A stretch of 44,928 nt of DNA from an uncultured Clostridia bacterium (GCA_947631445.1 CANRLN010000011.1:1-44928); one strand, 5' to 3'. Shown: positions 17,424 through 25,779, numbered from the stretch's first letter. Program-made: numbers and translations. Notes: generated by a model from the letters alone, not told the origin.

Positions 17424-18224
17424 ATGGACTATATTTCAAAAAATGGCAATATTATTATTCAGCGTAAGGATTTTTCACTTGATGATACATTGGACTGTGG
17501 GCAATCCTTCCGTTGGCAAAAAATTAGTGATAACACTTATAGGGGTGCAATGCTTAATAATACTCTTGAAATTTCCCAAACAGACGATGCTATTATATTT
17601 AAAAACACTTCGACTGAACAGTTTGAAAGCATTTGGCAGGATTATTTTGATTTGGACACAGATTATTCTGTTTATAAAAACAAATTTTCCGCCGACCCAA
17701 CTTTAAAAAAGGCTTGCGAATATGCGGGGGGAATAAGGCTTTTAAAACAGGATAGTTTTGAAATGCTAATATCTTTTATATTCTCGCAAAATAATAATAT
17801 TCCAAGAATTAAAAAAATTATCTCACGCCTTGTGGAATATTACAATGGTTTTCCAAACTTAGAACAACTGCAAAATGTTACGGTGGAAGATTTAGACTTT
17901 TTAAAAAGCGGTTTTCGTGCCAAGTATATAGTTGATGCTGTTTCAAAACTATCAAGTGGAGAAATTAACCTTGAACAGGTAAAAAGCCTGCCCACCGACA
18001 AGGCACAACAAGAACTTATGAAAATAAAAGGCGTTGGCGAAAAGGTTTCAAATTGTGTTATGCTTTTTGGAATGTATAAAATTGATGCTTTTCCAATTGA
18101 TGTTTGGGTAAAAAGGGTTATGGAGCAGTATTATCCCAATGGACTTCCCGAGTGTGTAGGAGATGCAAGAGGAATTGCACAACAATATCTTTTTCATTAT
18201 ATTAGAACCTGCAAAGAATTATAA
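17424..18224 (+). CDS. 8-oxoguanine DNA glycosylase, OGG1 type
   Basis: A 266-residue bifunctional base-excision repair enzyme. The N-terminal OGG_N domain (TLDCGQSFRWQKI) is followed by the HhH-GPD module. The catalytic Lys207 is in GVGEKVSNC and the Asp226 in PIDVWVKR; the 19-residue spacing equals that of human OGG1 Lys249 and Asp268. ATG 17424 has GGAG nine bases upstream; the TTG at 17400 would overlap the U32 gene and lacks a good site. Confidence 0.93.
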   Translation: MDYISKNGNIIIQRKDFSLDDTLDCGQSFRWQKISDNTYRGAMLNNTLEISQTDDAIIFKNTSTEQFESIWQDYFDLDTDYSVYKNKFSADPTLKKACEYAGGIRLLKQDSFEMLISFIFSQNNNIPRIKKIISRLVEYYNGFPNLEQLQNVTVEDLDFLKSGFRAKYIVDAVSKLSSGEINLEQVKSLPTDKAQQELMKIKGVGEKVSNCVMLFGMYKIDAFPIDVWVKRVMEQYYPNGLPECVGDARGIAQQYLFHYIRTCKEL

Positions 18225-18253
18225 AAAATGTTTTTGTTATAGGAGAAAAAATT

Positions 18254-18952
18254 ATGCGTGAAAGTATTTTGACAATTCCAATAAATGAACTTTTTGAAAC
18301 AGACGGTTGCCCAATCTGCAATATGCGTAACACACTTGAACAAAGAGCGGTTGAATATATAATGGGAGCGGCAATGATGGAACCCGATGTACGGATTGAA
18401 ACAAACAAGCAGGGGTTCTGCTATCAGCATTTCACACAGATGCTTTCCTGCAAAAACCGACTGTCGCTTGCCCTTATGCTCCAATCCCATCTTGACAGCA
18501 TGAAAAAATATATCTTTGAACCCAAAACCAGCATATTCGAGCCGAAAAACGCAAAGCAGAAAAAAGTTTCGGTTATCAACAATGACTGTTTTGTGTGTGC
18601 CAAAATAGAATGGTCAATGAAAAGACAGCTTAAAACATTCTTTGAGATGTACACACAGGAGGCTGAATTTCGCCAGAAATTTGCAAATTGTGATAAACTT
18701 TGCCTTCCTCATTTTGATTTGCTTGTGGAACTTTGCCAAACCAATTTGGACAAAAAAATACAGAAAGATTTTATAAAAACCGCCACAGCAATAACCCAAA
18801 AACAACTTACCGAACTTGAAGCGGACGTACATCATTTTTGTAATATGTATGATTATAGGAGCAATGGCAAAGACTGGGGAAATTCAAAGGATTCAATTGA
18901 AAGAGCAATTGAATTTTTAACTACAAGAAATCCCGACCAAAATAAAAAATAA
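18254..18952 (+). CDS. DUF6062 family protein
   Basis: A 232-residue soluble protein of unknown function, matching what I recall of DUF6062 from Clostridia. It shows two Cys-pair sites, GCPICNMR (near residue 18) and NDCFVCAKIEW (near 120), each followed by a Cys-His stretch (FCYQHF, LCLPHF). This looks like a duplicated C-x2-C...C-x3-H metal-binding unit. The remainder is helical. It has GGAG ahead of its ATG. Confidence 0.75.
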   Translation: MRESILTIPINELFETDGCPICNMRNTLEQRAVEYIMGAAMMEPDVRIETNKQGFCYQHFTQMLSCKNRLSLALMLQSHLDSMKKYIFEPKTSIFEPKNAKQKKVSVINNDCFVCAKIEWSMKRQLKTFFEMYTQEAEFRQKFANCDKLCLPHFDLLVELCQTNLDKKIQKDFIKTATAITQKQLTELEADVHHFCNMYDYRSNGKDWGNSKDSIERAIEFLTTRNPDQNKK

Positions 18953-18971
18953 AAAATCCCTGAATAATTCC

Positions 18972-19023
18972 ATAAACACTGCCAATAATAACCTTGAAAA
19001 TCTTAAGCAAAGGCGGTGTTTAT
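18972..19023 (+). promoter_or_regulatory. stem-loop covering the ribosome site of the next gene
   Basis: ATAAACACTGCC (18972-18983) pairs with GGCGGTGTTTAT (19012-19023), 12 bp with one U-G wobble and a 28-base loop. The right arm includes most of the AAGGCGG ribosome site for the gene at 19028, so the fold would hide it. Confidence 0.5.
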
Positions 19024-19027
19024 ATAC

Positions 19028-19291
19028 ATGATTAAAGCTGTAAATCGACAGATTATAGAGGTAAACTGCCCAAAGGACGAACGTTTTGAAAAGGTGGTTT
19101 TTTTCGTCAGAAGCGACAGTCCGCAGATACCCAAATCCCAGTTTAACACAATTGCAAGAGAATATTGTAATGATTTCAATGTTGCACAAAAAGCCAAGAA
19201 ATCAAAAAGATTTTTCAAGCCACTGCTTTTTACCAGCATTGTTTCGATGCTTACCCTTGTGGCAGTTTTTGCAATTGCACTTCAATTTTAA
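19028..19291 (+). CDS. small tail-anchored membrane protein
   Basis: An 87-residue protein I do not assign to a named family. Residues 1-60 are soluble (IKAVNRQIIEVNCPKDERFEKVVFFVRSDSP region), followed by a basic patch (KAKKSKRFFK) and one C-terminal hydrophobic segment (about 66-86, LLFTSIVSMLTLVAVFAIAL). The basic patch on the N-side suggests a cytoplasmic N-terminus. The ATG has AAGGCGG 12 bp upstream, which can be hidden by the hairpin described at 18972-19023; an in-frame GTG at 19016 is less likely. Confidence 0.7.
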   Translation: MIKAVNRQIIEVNCPKDERFEKVVFFVRSDSPQIPKSQFNTIAREYCNDFNVAQKAKKSKRFFKPLLFTSIVSMLTLVAVFAIALQF

Positions 19292-19352
19292 TTTTTTCTA
19301 ATTCTGAGAATGGGTGTTGTTTATATTAATTTGTATTTTTTTGCATTTATAG

Positions 19353-19437
19353 TATTTCCCCGCCATAGGCGGGGAAATAAATAAGATTTTTTAAAGCAAT
19401 TTCATAAAAATAATTTTTTAACAACACAAATTGACCA
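19353..19437. repeat. dispersed palindrome, copy D, with 3' tail
   Basis: Perfect 12-bp stem: TATTTCCCCGCC (19353-19364), loop ATA, GGCGGGGAAATA (19368-19379). The 24-base tail at 19414-19437 differs from copy A's tail at one base. The distance between palindrome and tail is 34 bases here and 9 in copy A. Confidence 0.8.
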
Positions 19438-19454
19438 TTTCCCTAATTTTCTTT

Positions 19455-19485
19455 AAAAAGCCTTTAATACGGGCTTTTTATTTTT
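19455..19485 (+). terminator. rho-independent terminator
   Basis: AAAAAGCC (19455-19462) and GGCTTTTT (19472-19479) with a 9-base loop, followed by ATTTTT. It closes the long thyX-to-19291 gene run and precedes the next promoter. Confidence 0.8.
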
Positions 19486-19511
19486 GCAAAAATTTTAGCT
19501 CAAACATTTGC

Positions 19512-19540
19512 TTGACAAATAAACTACAATATGATATAAT
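19512..19540 (+). promoter_or_regulatory. promoter of the SpoU methylase gene
   Basis: TTGACA (19512-19517), 17-bp spacer, TATAAT (19535-19540), extended TGA before the -10. All positions match consensus. Confidence 0.85.
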
Positions 19541-19593
19541 TATACTTGTAATATGCCATTTCGGCATAATTTTTGAAAGAAAAGGAAATTAAT

Positions 19594-20367
19594 ATGGATA
19601 AAATGAAAAATAATCAGAAATCAGAACGAGATACCGACCTTATAATCGGCAGAAATCCCGTAACCGAGGCTCTTAAAGCCAAAAAGAGAATTGACAAGAT
19701 TTTTGTAAACGCAAATGCAGGCGGTTCAATCAGCAATATTATTCGACTTGCAAACCAGCAGAATATAGTAATAAAGCGTGTGGACGACCGCAAACTTACC
19801 TATATGTGTAACGGTGCTTCCCATCAGGGAGTTATTGCCGTGGTAGCAAGTGGAGATTATGTAAGCGTTGAAGATATTCTTGAAGTGTCCAAAAAAAAGG
19901 GAACACAGCCGTTTATTATAATTTGTGACGAAATAGAAGACCCCCATAATTTAGGGGCAATCCTGCGTACTGCCGAGGCAGCGGGAGCGGACGGAATTAT
20001 TATTCCCAAAAGAAGATGTGCATCGCTTAACTACACGGTCGGCAAAACTTCCGCAGGTGCATCGGAAATCGTTCCGGTTGCAAGAGTTTCAAATTTAGCA
20101 CAAACAATAGAAAACCTTAAAAAACAGGGTATATGGATTTTCGGCACTGACGCAAAGGGAACGGATTTCAAACAGGCGGATTTTAACATTCCGATGGCTC
20201 TTGTTATCGGTTCGGAGGGTTTTGGAATCGGCAGACTTATAAGCGAAAAATGCGATTTTCTGCTCAGTATTCCAATGTTCGGCAAAATCAACAGCCTTAA
20301 TGCTTCGGTTGCCGCAGGAATATTTATGTATGAAGCGGTCAGCCAGAGAATACAAAAGAAAGGGTGA
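19594..20367 (+). CDS. rlmB: 23S rRNA 2'-O-methyltransferase, TrmH/SpoU (RlmB-like)
   Basis: A 257-residue SPOUT-fold methyltransferase that 2'-O-methylates an rRNA guanosine. The SpoU_sub_bind domain (IIGRNPVTEALKAKKRIDKI) is followed by the knotted catalytic domain with motif 1 DEIEDPHNLGAILRTAEAAG, motif 2 LVIGSEGFGIGRL, and motif 3 IPMFGKINSLNASVAAGI. These match the RlmB/YacO group. ATG 19594 has AAGGAAA upstream; the TTG at 19573 does not. The 5-bp gap to the next gene suggests co-transcription. Confidence 0.93.
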   Translation: MDKMKNNQKSERDTDLIIGRNPVTEALKAKKRIDKIFVNANAGGSISNIIRLANQQNIVIKRVDDRKLTYMCNGASHQGVIAVVASGDYVSVEDILEVSKKKGTQPFIIICDEIEDPHNLGAILRTAEAAGADGIIIPKRRCASLNYTVGKTSAGASEIVPVARVSNLAQTIENLKKQGIWIFGTDAKGTDFKQADFNIPMALVIGSEGFGIGRLISEKCDFLLSIPMFGKINSLNASVAAGIFMYEAVSQRIQKKG

Positions 20368-20372
20368 TTTGA

Positions 20373-22841
20373 ATGTCGGAAAAAAACTTTGACGATATTT
20401 TGGAAAAGAATAGCGAAGAAAACCAACAATCCCCTCTTTTTAGCTATAAGAACAGCAGTGGCGAAGAAAAAATGGTACATAAAGAAGAAATCCCACAAGA
20501 ACCCAAAGAACCTAAAGAACCTAAAAGTCTTTTTAAATTTATAAAAAATGTTTTTGTGGAAAGTGAAGATTATTCTGATGAGGATAAGCAAAAACAACAA
20601 GAAAAAGAAGAAGAACTTGTTAAGCTTTATTCCAAACCACAAGAAAAATCCCTTGCCGAAAAACAACTTGAAAATCTTGAAAATATGGAATTTGAAAGAA
20701 TTGCAAAAGAAAACGCACAGGCAAAACAAGATGATACGGCTAATCAAGATGATATAGATAATCAAGATAATGTAGAATATCAGCCTAAACACGCACTTGA
20801 ACCAATCGAAGAAATTCAGGTTGAAGAAATTCAAGAACCTGAAAAATCTGTAGAAAATATCCAAGAAAACCAAGAAATTATTGATGAAGATATAGAAATG
20901 ATTGAAAAGGTTGCTGAAGAAACAATTGAAAAAGCGGTTGAAAAAACCACCGAAAAATTGATTGAAGAAACCGAAAAAACGGTTGAAGAACAACCAGAAA
21001 CACCCGAGCCACAACAAGAACCAAAGAAACCCGAAACTCAAAAACCTAAACACGCCAAAAAATCTCCACCAAAACAAGAACAACCCAACCAAAATAGTTT
21101 TAAACAGGAATTTGAAACAATTGAGGACGCTGACGAAATATGGGAAAGCATTGCAACCCTTAAAGCTAATATGTTTAGACGTCTTACCGTGCTTACAATC
21201 TGTTTTGTTTTAAGCCTGCTTGTGGCGATTTCAAACGACCTTAAACTCACTATAATTCCACTACTATCCCGTAAAATCAGTCCCAACGGCTTTTTGTTTA
21301 TAAATGTTTTGGTTGGTGTAATTTCCTTGTTTATGGCTGCACCGACCATAATCGGTGGCATTAAAAAGCTTTTTTCCAAACAAGCCGATTCGGATTCGTT
21401 GGTGGCAATAAGCGTTTGTATATCCCTTGTGGCAGAAATAGTAAACCTGTTTGATGTTGCTTCGGTTCCAAAGGCAAGCTATAATATTTATATATCTGTG
21501 GCAATTTTTGGACTTCTTATAAACACAATAGGAAAATATTTTACCATAAGCACCACCGAAAAGAATTTTGAATACTGCTCCAGCGATTTTGATAAATTCG
21601 CTGTTCGCACTGCGGATAAAAAACTTGCAGACAAACTATGCACCGGCAAAAAAAATACAGTATATCTATCCTGTACAAAATTTGCCGGAAACTTTATGAA
21701 AAACTCCTATTCCTCCGACCTTGCAGACCTATACAGTAAAAAAGTTGCACCGATTATTTTAATAGCATCGGCTGTATCGGCAGTTTTAACCGCTTTGCTT
21801 TGTAAAAACGCCTCGAATTTTTCCGAAAGATTAATGGCAGGTCTTGCCGCTGCTTCTGGTTGTGCAAGCCTTATGCAGTGTGCCGGATGGCTGCTTGCGG
21901 TAAACATTCCACTTTGGAAAGCTGCCCAAAACGCCAACCGAAATGGAGCAGTAATGCTTGGATACAACAGCGTTGAAGAATTTGCACAGACAGATTTTGT
22001 AACCGTGGACGCTCAAAGCCTTTTTCCAATGGAAACAATGGATATACTAAGACTTAAGGTTCTTGGTTCAACCCCCGTTGAACAATGTCTGCTTTTCACA
22101 GCGTCTATGGCTGAAAAATCGGGAAGTCTGTTCGCACCTGCTTTCCGCAATATTTTAAGAGGAAACACAAACATTTTGTATCCTGTTGAAAAAATGGAAT
22201 TTAAAAATTCAGAGGGACTTGCCGGCTGGATACGCAACGAACGACTGCTTTTTGGCACAAGAGAAATGATGGAAAACCATTCAATCGAAGGCTTGCCCTC
22301 GCTTTCCGAAGAAAAAGAATTTTGCGGAGAAGGTTTTGCAATGTATCTTTCGGTAAGCGGTGTAATTGCTGCAATTTATGCAATGCAGGCTGCTACTGAT
22401 TTAGAAATTTATGATTGTATTCAAGAGCTTTACGAAAATGAAATTGGCATTGTTGTGCATACTTCCGATGGTTTTGTAAATAAAAATTTTATCTCAAAGT
22501 CTTTTGAAATTCCTAAGGAATTTGTTAAAATTGTTCCTGCCAAAGCCGAAAAGGATTATCTTGAGGCAACAAGATATTATCCGCAAATAAACAGTTCCAT
22601 GCTTTGCGACGGTTCTTTCAAATCGCTTTCCGCTCTTTTATGCCGTGCAAAAGATGTAAGATTTATTGCAAATCTTGCCATTTTCATTCAAAAAGTTTCG
22701 GTTTATGTTGGTGGTTTTATCGCAGTGATTTTGTCAGTATTGGGAATTATGCAATACCTTACCCCAACAATCTGCATTTTATACAATCTTGTGTTTGTTC
22801 TTATAACCTTGTTATTTTCAAAAAATGGTAAATTAAGATAA
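20373..22841 (+). CDS. P-type ATPase-like membrane protein, catalytically degenerate
   Basis: An 822-residue protein. Residues 1-250 are a charged, Glu/Gln/Lys/Pro-rich tail without fold. Four or so transmembrane segments follow (about 270-400), then a short 65-residue cytoplasmic loop, two more segments (about 460-510), a large cytoplasmic part (515-775), and two final segments. From about 490 onward the order matches a metal-type P-type ATPase: the helix before the P domain, then VDAQSLFP (Asp546) where DKTGTLT belongs, an N-domain-like stretch with FGTREMMEN, TSDG (697-700) where TGD is expected, and CDGSF (745-749) where GDGxND is expected. The actuator loop lacks TGES. So the fold is kept but the Lys-Thr-Gly and hinge motifs are gone; ATP-driven transport is unlikely. 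A scaffold or regulatory role is a guess. It follows the SpoU gene by 5 bp. Confidence 0.75.
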   Translation: MSEKNFDDILEKNSEENQQSPLFSYKNSSGEEKMVHKEEIPQEPKEPKEPKSLFKFIKNVFVESEDYSDEDKQKQQEKEEELVKLYSKPQEKSLAEKQLENLENMEFERIAKENAQAKQDDTANQDDIDNQDNVEYQPKHALEPIEEIQVEEIQEPEKSVENIQENQEIIDEDIEMIEKVAEETIEKAVEKTTEKLIEETEKTVEEQPETPEPQQEPKKPETQKPKHAKKSPPKQEQPNQNSFKQEFETIEDADEIWESIATLKANMFRRLTVLTICFVLSLLVAISNDLKLTIIPLLSRKISPNGFLFINVLVGVISLFMAAPTIIGGIKKLFSKQADSDSLVAISVCISLVAEIVNLFDVASVPKASYNIYISVAIFGLLINTIGKYFTISTTEKNFEYCSSDFDKFAVRTADKKLADKLCTGKKNTVYLSCTKFAGNFMKNSYSSDLADLYSKKVAPIILIASAVSAVLTALLCKNASNFSERLMAGLAAASGCASLMQCAGWLLAVNIPLWKAAQNANRNGAVMLGYNSVEEFAQTDFVTVDAQSLFPMETMDILRLKVLGSTPVEQCLLFTASMAEKSGSLFAPAFRNILRGNTNILYPVEKMEFKNSEGLAGWIRNERLLFGTREMMENHSIEGLPSLSEEKEFCGEGFAMYLSVSGVIAAIYAMQAATDLEIYDCIQELYENEIGIVVHTSDGFVNKNFISKSFEIPKEFVKIVPAKAEKDYLEATRYYPQINSSMLCDGSFKSLSALLCRAKDVRFIANLAIFIQKVSVYVGGFIAVILSVLGIMQYLTPTICILYNLVFVLITLLFSKNGKLR

Positions 22842-22848
22842 ATTTATG

Positions 22849-22881
22849 TTTACCCTTTGCAGAAATTCTGCAAAGGGTAAA
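22849..22881 (+). terminator. stem-loop terminator after the ATPase-like gene
   Basis: Perfect 16-bp arms, TTTACCCTTTGCAGAA and its complement (22866-22881), around a single central base. The T-tract afterwards is weak (TTCATT), so it may act as a transcript stabiliser rather than a strong terminator. Confidence 0.65.
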
Positions 22882-22992
22882 TTCATTATATACGGTTATA
22901 ATATTTCTAAAAGCACAACATATTGTGCCGTGTCAAAAATCCACAATGGTTTTTGTGTAAAATTCATAGTTTGTTTATATAAAATCTGTGTA

Positions 22993-23010
22993 TTGTGATA
23001 AAAATCAAAA
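22993..23010. promoter_or_regulatory. possible Rex-like operator upstream of pfl
   Basis: TTGTGATAAAAATCAAAA resembles the Rex redox-sensor consensus TTGTGAANNNNTTCACAA; several positions differ, including the C of the right TTCACAA arm. It ends 28 bp upstream of the -35 box. Another palindrome, GCACAA-CATA-TTGTGC, is at 22913-22928. The remaining part of the 22842-23206 gap holds the promoter and a structured leader. Confidence 0.25.
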
Positions 23011-23037
23011 ATATAAAAAAAAAGAAGTCTAAATCCC

Positions 23038-23066
23038 TTGACATCTTGATTGATATGTGGTAAAAT
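23038..23066 (+). promoter_or_regulatory. promoter of the pfl operon
   Basis: TTGACA (23038-23043), 17-bp spacer, TAAAAT (23061-23066), with extended TGG before the -10. It predicts a leader of about 135 bases before pflB. Confidence 0.8.
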
Positions 23067-23094
23067 AAAAATATGGAGAACGGCACGGACGGTC

Positions 23095-23184
23095 TTTTAA
23101 GAATTGACCCAGTGCTTTTCTTAAAAATATTCATAAAATGGGTATGTAAAGCATACCTGCAAAATGGACATCTATCCGATGTTC
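23095..23184 (+). promoter_or_regulatory. three stem-loops in the pfl leader
   Basis: Stem 1: TTTTAAGAA (23095-23103) with TTCTTAAAA (23118-23126). Stem 2: GGTATG (23141-23146) with CATACC (23152-23157). Stem 3: GGACATC (23166-23172) with GATGTTC (23178-23184). Stem 3 ends 8 bases before the AAAGGGTG ribosome site. No known riboswitch class recognised. Confidence 0.4.
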
Positions 23185-23206
23185 AATATATGAAAGGGTG
23201 ATTTTT

Positions 23207-25276
23207 TTGGCAGTTAATGATTACGAAGAATGGAAGGGATTTAATGACGGTAAATGGTCTAACGGTTCCTGCAATGTAAGAGATTTTATTCTTAAGAACT
23301 ATACTCCTTATGACGGTGACGAATCTTTCCTTGCTCCCGCAACAGACGCTACAAAGCAACTTTGGGAACAGGTTATGGACCTCACTAAGCAGGAGCGTGA
23401 AAATGGTGGCGTTCTTGATATGGATACCAAGATTATTTCAACCATCACTTCTCATGGCCCTGGATACCTCAACAAAGACCTTGAAAAGATTGTAGGTTTC
23501 CAGACAGACAAGCCTTTTAAACGTTCCCTCCAGCCTTTCGGTGGTATCAGAATGTGCGAAACAGCTTGTAAAGCATATGGATATGAAGTTGACCCAGAAG
23601 TTGTTGAGATTTTCACAAAGTATAGAAAAACTCACAATCAGGGTGTTTTTGATGCTTACACTCCTGAAATGCGTGCAGCAAGAAAATATAAGATTTTGAC
23701 AGGTCTTCCAGACGCTTACGGCAGAGGTCGTATTATCGGCGACTACAGAAGAGTTGCACTTTATGGTATTGATTACCTTAAGAAAGACAAACAACACCAA
23801 AAAGACACTCATTTCGTTAGAATGACTTCAAAGAATATTCGCCTTAGAGAAGAACTTCAAGAACAACTTAATGCTCTCGAAGAACTTCGTCAGCTCGGCG
23901 AAATTTACGGATTTGACCTTTCCCGTCCTGCAAAGAACGCTAAGGAAGCTATTCAGTGGCTCTATTTTGGCTATCTTGCAGCTGTTAAGGAGCAGAACGG
24001 TGCTGCTATGTCTATCGGACGTACTTCAACATTCCTTGATATTTATGTTCAACGTGACCTCGAAAACGGCGTTATTACTGAGTCTGAAGCTCAGGAAATG
24101 ATTGACCATTTCATTATGAAGCTCCGTTGCGTTAAGTTCGCTCGTACTCCTGAATATAATTCATTGTTCTCCGGCGACCCAACTTGGGTAACTGAATCTA
24201 TCGGCGGTGTAAACCTCGATGGTCAGCATATGGTAACAAAGAACAGCTTTAGATACCTCCACACTCTTGATAATATCGGAACAGCTCCAGAACCAAATAT
24301 GACAATTCTTTGGTCTACAAAGCTTCCTCAGAACTTTAAGAGATATTGTGCAAAGATGTCTATCAAGTCTTCTTCTATTCAGTATGAAAACGATGATATG
24401 ATGAGAGTAACTCACGGTGATGATTACGCTATTGCTTGTTGCGTATCCTCTATGAGAGTTGGTAAGGAAATGCAGTTCTTCGGTGCAAGAGCTAACCTCG
24501 CTAAGTGCCTCCTTTATGCTATAAACGGCGGTGTTGATGAAATCGCAAAGGTTCAGGTTGGTCCTAAGTACAGACCGGTTGTAGGCGATTATCTCGATTA
24601 TGATGATGTAATGGACAAGTTCGACCAAATGATGGAATGGCTCGCTGGTCTTTATGTAAATACACTTAATGTTATTCACTATATGCACGACAAGTATAGC
24701 TATGAAAAGCTCCAGATGGCTCTTCACGACAGAGATGTTAAGAGATATTTTGCAACTGGTATTGCAGGTCTTTCGGTTGTTGCTGACTCACTTTCTGCTA
24801 TCAAATATGCTAAGGTTAAGTGCATCAGAGATGAAAACGGCGTTGTTGTTGACTTTGAAACAGAAGGTGACTTCCCTAAATATGGTAACAACGATGATAG
24901 GGTTGACTCTATCGCAGTTAATGTTGTTCATACTTTCATGGACAAGATTAGAAAGCACCACACATACCGTGACAGCGTTCCTACAATGTCCATCTTGACA
25001 ATTACTTCCAACGTTGTATACGGCAAAAACACAGGTAACACTCCTGACGGCAGAAAGCACGGTGTGCCACTCGCTCCTGGAGCTAACCCAATGCACGGCA
25101 GAGATAGCCACGGTGCAGTTGCATCACTTTCTTCTGTTGCTAAGCTTCCATTTAAAGATGCTCAGGACGGCATTTCCAACACATTCTCTATTATCCCTGA
25201 CGCTCTTGGTAAGGACGCAAAGGTATTTGTTGGCGACATTGATATTGACGCTCTCGCAGCAGAGGCTAAGAAGTAA
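23207..25276 (+). CDS. pflB: pyruvate formate-lyase core, lacking the glycyl-radical domain
   Basis: A 689-residue formate C-acetyltransferase (pyruvate + CoA to acetyl-CoA + formate). It matches PflB from the N-terminus ([24 protein letters not shown]) through the active site Cys411-Cys412 in [20 protein letters not shown], and to [16 protein letters not shown]. It ends there with a Lys/Ala-rich tail and has no RVSGYAV motif. E. coli PflB runs to 760 residues with the radical on Gly734; that part is here the separate gene at 25531. Start: TTG 23207, six bases after AAAGGGTG, giving MAVNDYEEW; the ORF from GTG 23198 contains the ribosome site. Codon use is richer in CTC, GCT and ACT than the neighbours, as in highly expressed genes. 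Split PFL by design is inference. Confidence 0.93.
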   Translation: MAVNDYEEWKGFNDGKWSNGSCNVRDFILKNYTPYDGDESFLAPATDATKQLWEQVMDLTKQERENGGVLDMDTKIISTITSHGPGYLNKDLEKIVGFQTDKPFKRSLQPFGGIRMCETACKAYGYEVDPEVVEIFTKYRKTHNQGVFDAYTPEMRAARKYKILTGLPDAYGRGRIIGDYRRVALYGIDYLKKDKQHQKDTHFVRMTSKNIRLREELQEQLNALEELRQLGEIYGFDLSRPAKNAKEAIQWLYFGYLAAVKEQNGAAMSIGRTSTFLDIYVQRDLENGVITESEAQEMIDHFIMKLRCVKFARTPEYNSLFSGDPTWVTESIGGVNLDGQHMVTKNSFRYLHTLDNIGTAPEPNMTILWSTKLPQNFKRYCAKMSIKSSSIQYENDDMMRVTHGDDYAIACCVSSMRVGKEMQFFGARANLAKCLLYAINGGVDEIAKVQVGPKYRPVVGDYLDYDDVMDKFDQMMEWLAGLYVNTLNVIHYMHDKYSYEKLQMALHDRDVKRYFATGIAGLSVVADSLSAIKYAKVKCIRDENGVVVDFETEGDFPKYGNNDDRVDSIAVNVVHTFMDKIRKHHTYRDSVPTMSILTITSNVVYGKNTGNTPDGRKHGVPLAPGANPMHGRDSHGAVASLSSVAKLPFKDAQDGISNTFSIIPDALGKDAKVFVGDIDIDALAAEAKK

Positions 25277-25278
25277 TT

Positions 25279-25509
25279 ATGTGCGACAAAAACAATACAG
25301 ATAATATTAATAATATTTCTGACCAGCAGGTTGATGAACTGTTGGAATTGATTGAAAAAACAATGGCAAAGGGTTCGGGTCATGTTAATATAGACGTTAA
25401 CGAATCTAATGACATTAAGGTTGATACTTTCAAATCTTCCGATTGTGGAACGGGCAATATGGCTTGTTGTGTTCCCAACGAAAGATGCGAAGATGATGAT
25501 GAATTTTAA
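25279..25509 (+). CDS. Cys-rich small protein, relative of the glycyl-radical domain
   Basis: A 76-residue acidic protein that starts 2 bp after the pflB stop, without a strong ribosome site, so it is probably translated by coupling. Residues 15-44 (QVDELLELIEKTMAKGSGHV, then NIDV) align with the start of the adjacent glycyl-radical protein ([20 protein letters not shown], then NVNV). The region carrying RVSGYAV is missing and replaced by a tail with four clustered Cys (CGTGNMACCVPNERC) and an Asp/Glu end. It therefore looks like a paralogue that lost the radical residue. I know of no described function; a regulatory, structural or metal-binding role is possible. Confidence 0.75.
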   Translation: MCDKNNTDNINNISDQQVDELLELIEKTMAKGSGHVNIDVNESNDIKVDTFKSSDCGTGNMACCVPNERCEDDDEF

Positions 25510-25530
25510 TTTTGAAAGGGGATTTTTACT

Positions 25531-25779
25531 ATGGCAACAAATGTAAATGAAGCACAGGTTGATAACTTGGTTGAACTCTTGGACGGTTATGTTCAGAAGG
25601 GTGGTCACCACCTCAACGTCAATGTTTTCACAAGAGAAACACTTCTTGACGCTCAGGCACACCCCGAAAAGTATCCTCAGCTCACAATCAGAGTTTCTGG
25701 ATACGCTGTAAACTTCGTTAAGCTTACTAAAGAACAACAGGACGACGTTATTTCCAGAACTTTCCACGGAAGCATCTAA
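25531..25779 (+). CDS. glycyl-radical subunit of pyruvate formate-lyase
   Basis: An 82-residue protein equal to the last part of Pfl[33 protein letters not shown], then [14 protein letters not shown]. The radical-bearing glycine is Gly57 in RVSGYAV. It has its own GAAAGGGG ribosome site. It resembles the autonomous glycyl radical cofactor GrcA/YfiD, which in E. coli replaces a damaged PflB C-terminus; here, with no radical domain on the core protein, it should be an obligatory second subunit. It lies between the core and the activase. Confidence 0.9.
   Translation: MATNVNEAQVDNLVELLDGYVQKGGHHLNVNVFTRETLLDAQAHPEKYPQLTIRVSGYAVNFVKLTKEQQDDVISRTFHGSI

Noticed and set aside
20031-21092. 353-aa minus-strand frame rich in Phe
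   Set aside because: It is the complement of the Glu/Lys-rich tail of the ATPase-like gene and part of the SpoU gene; it has no ribosome site and no family pattern.
25276-25531. Split PFL as a plain frameshift or sequencing error
   Set aside because: The core ends with its own stop, a third gene lies between, and the radical-domain gene has its own ribosome site and ATG; no single base change joins them.
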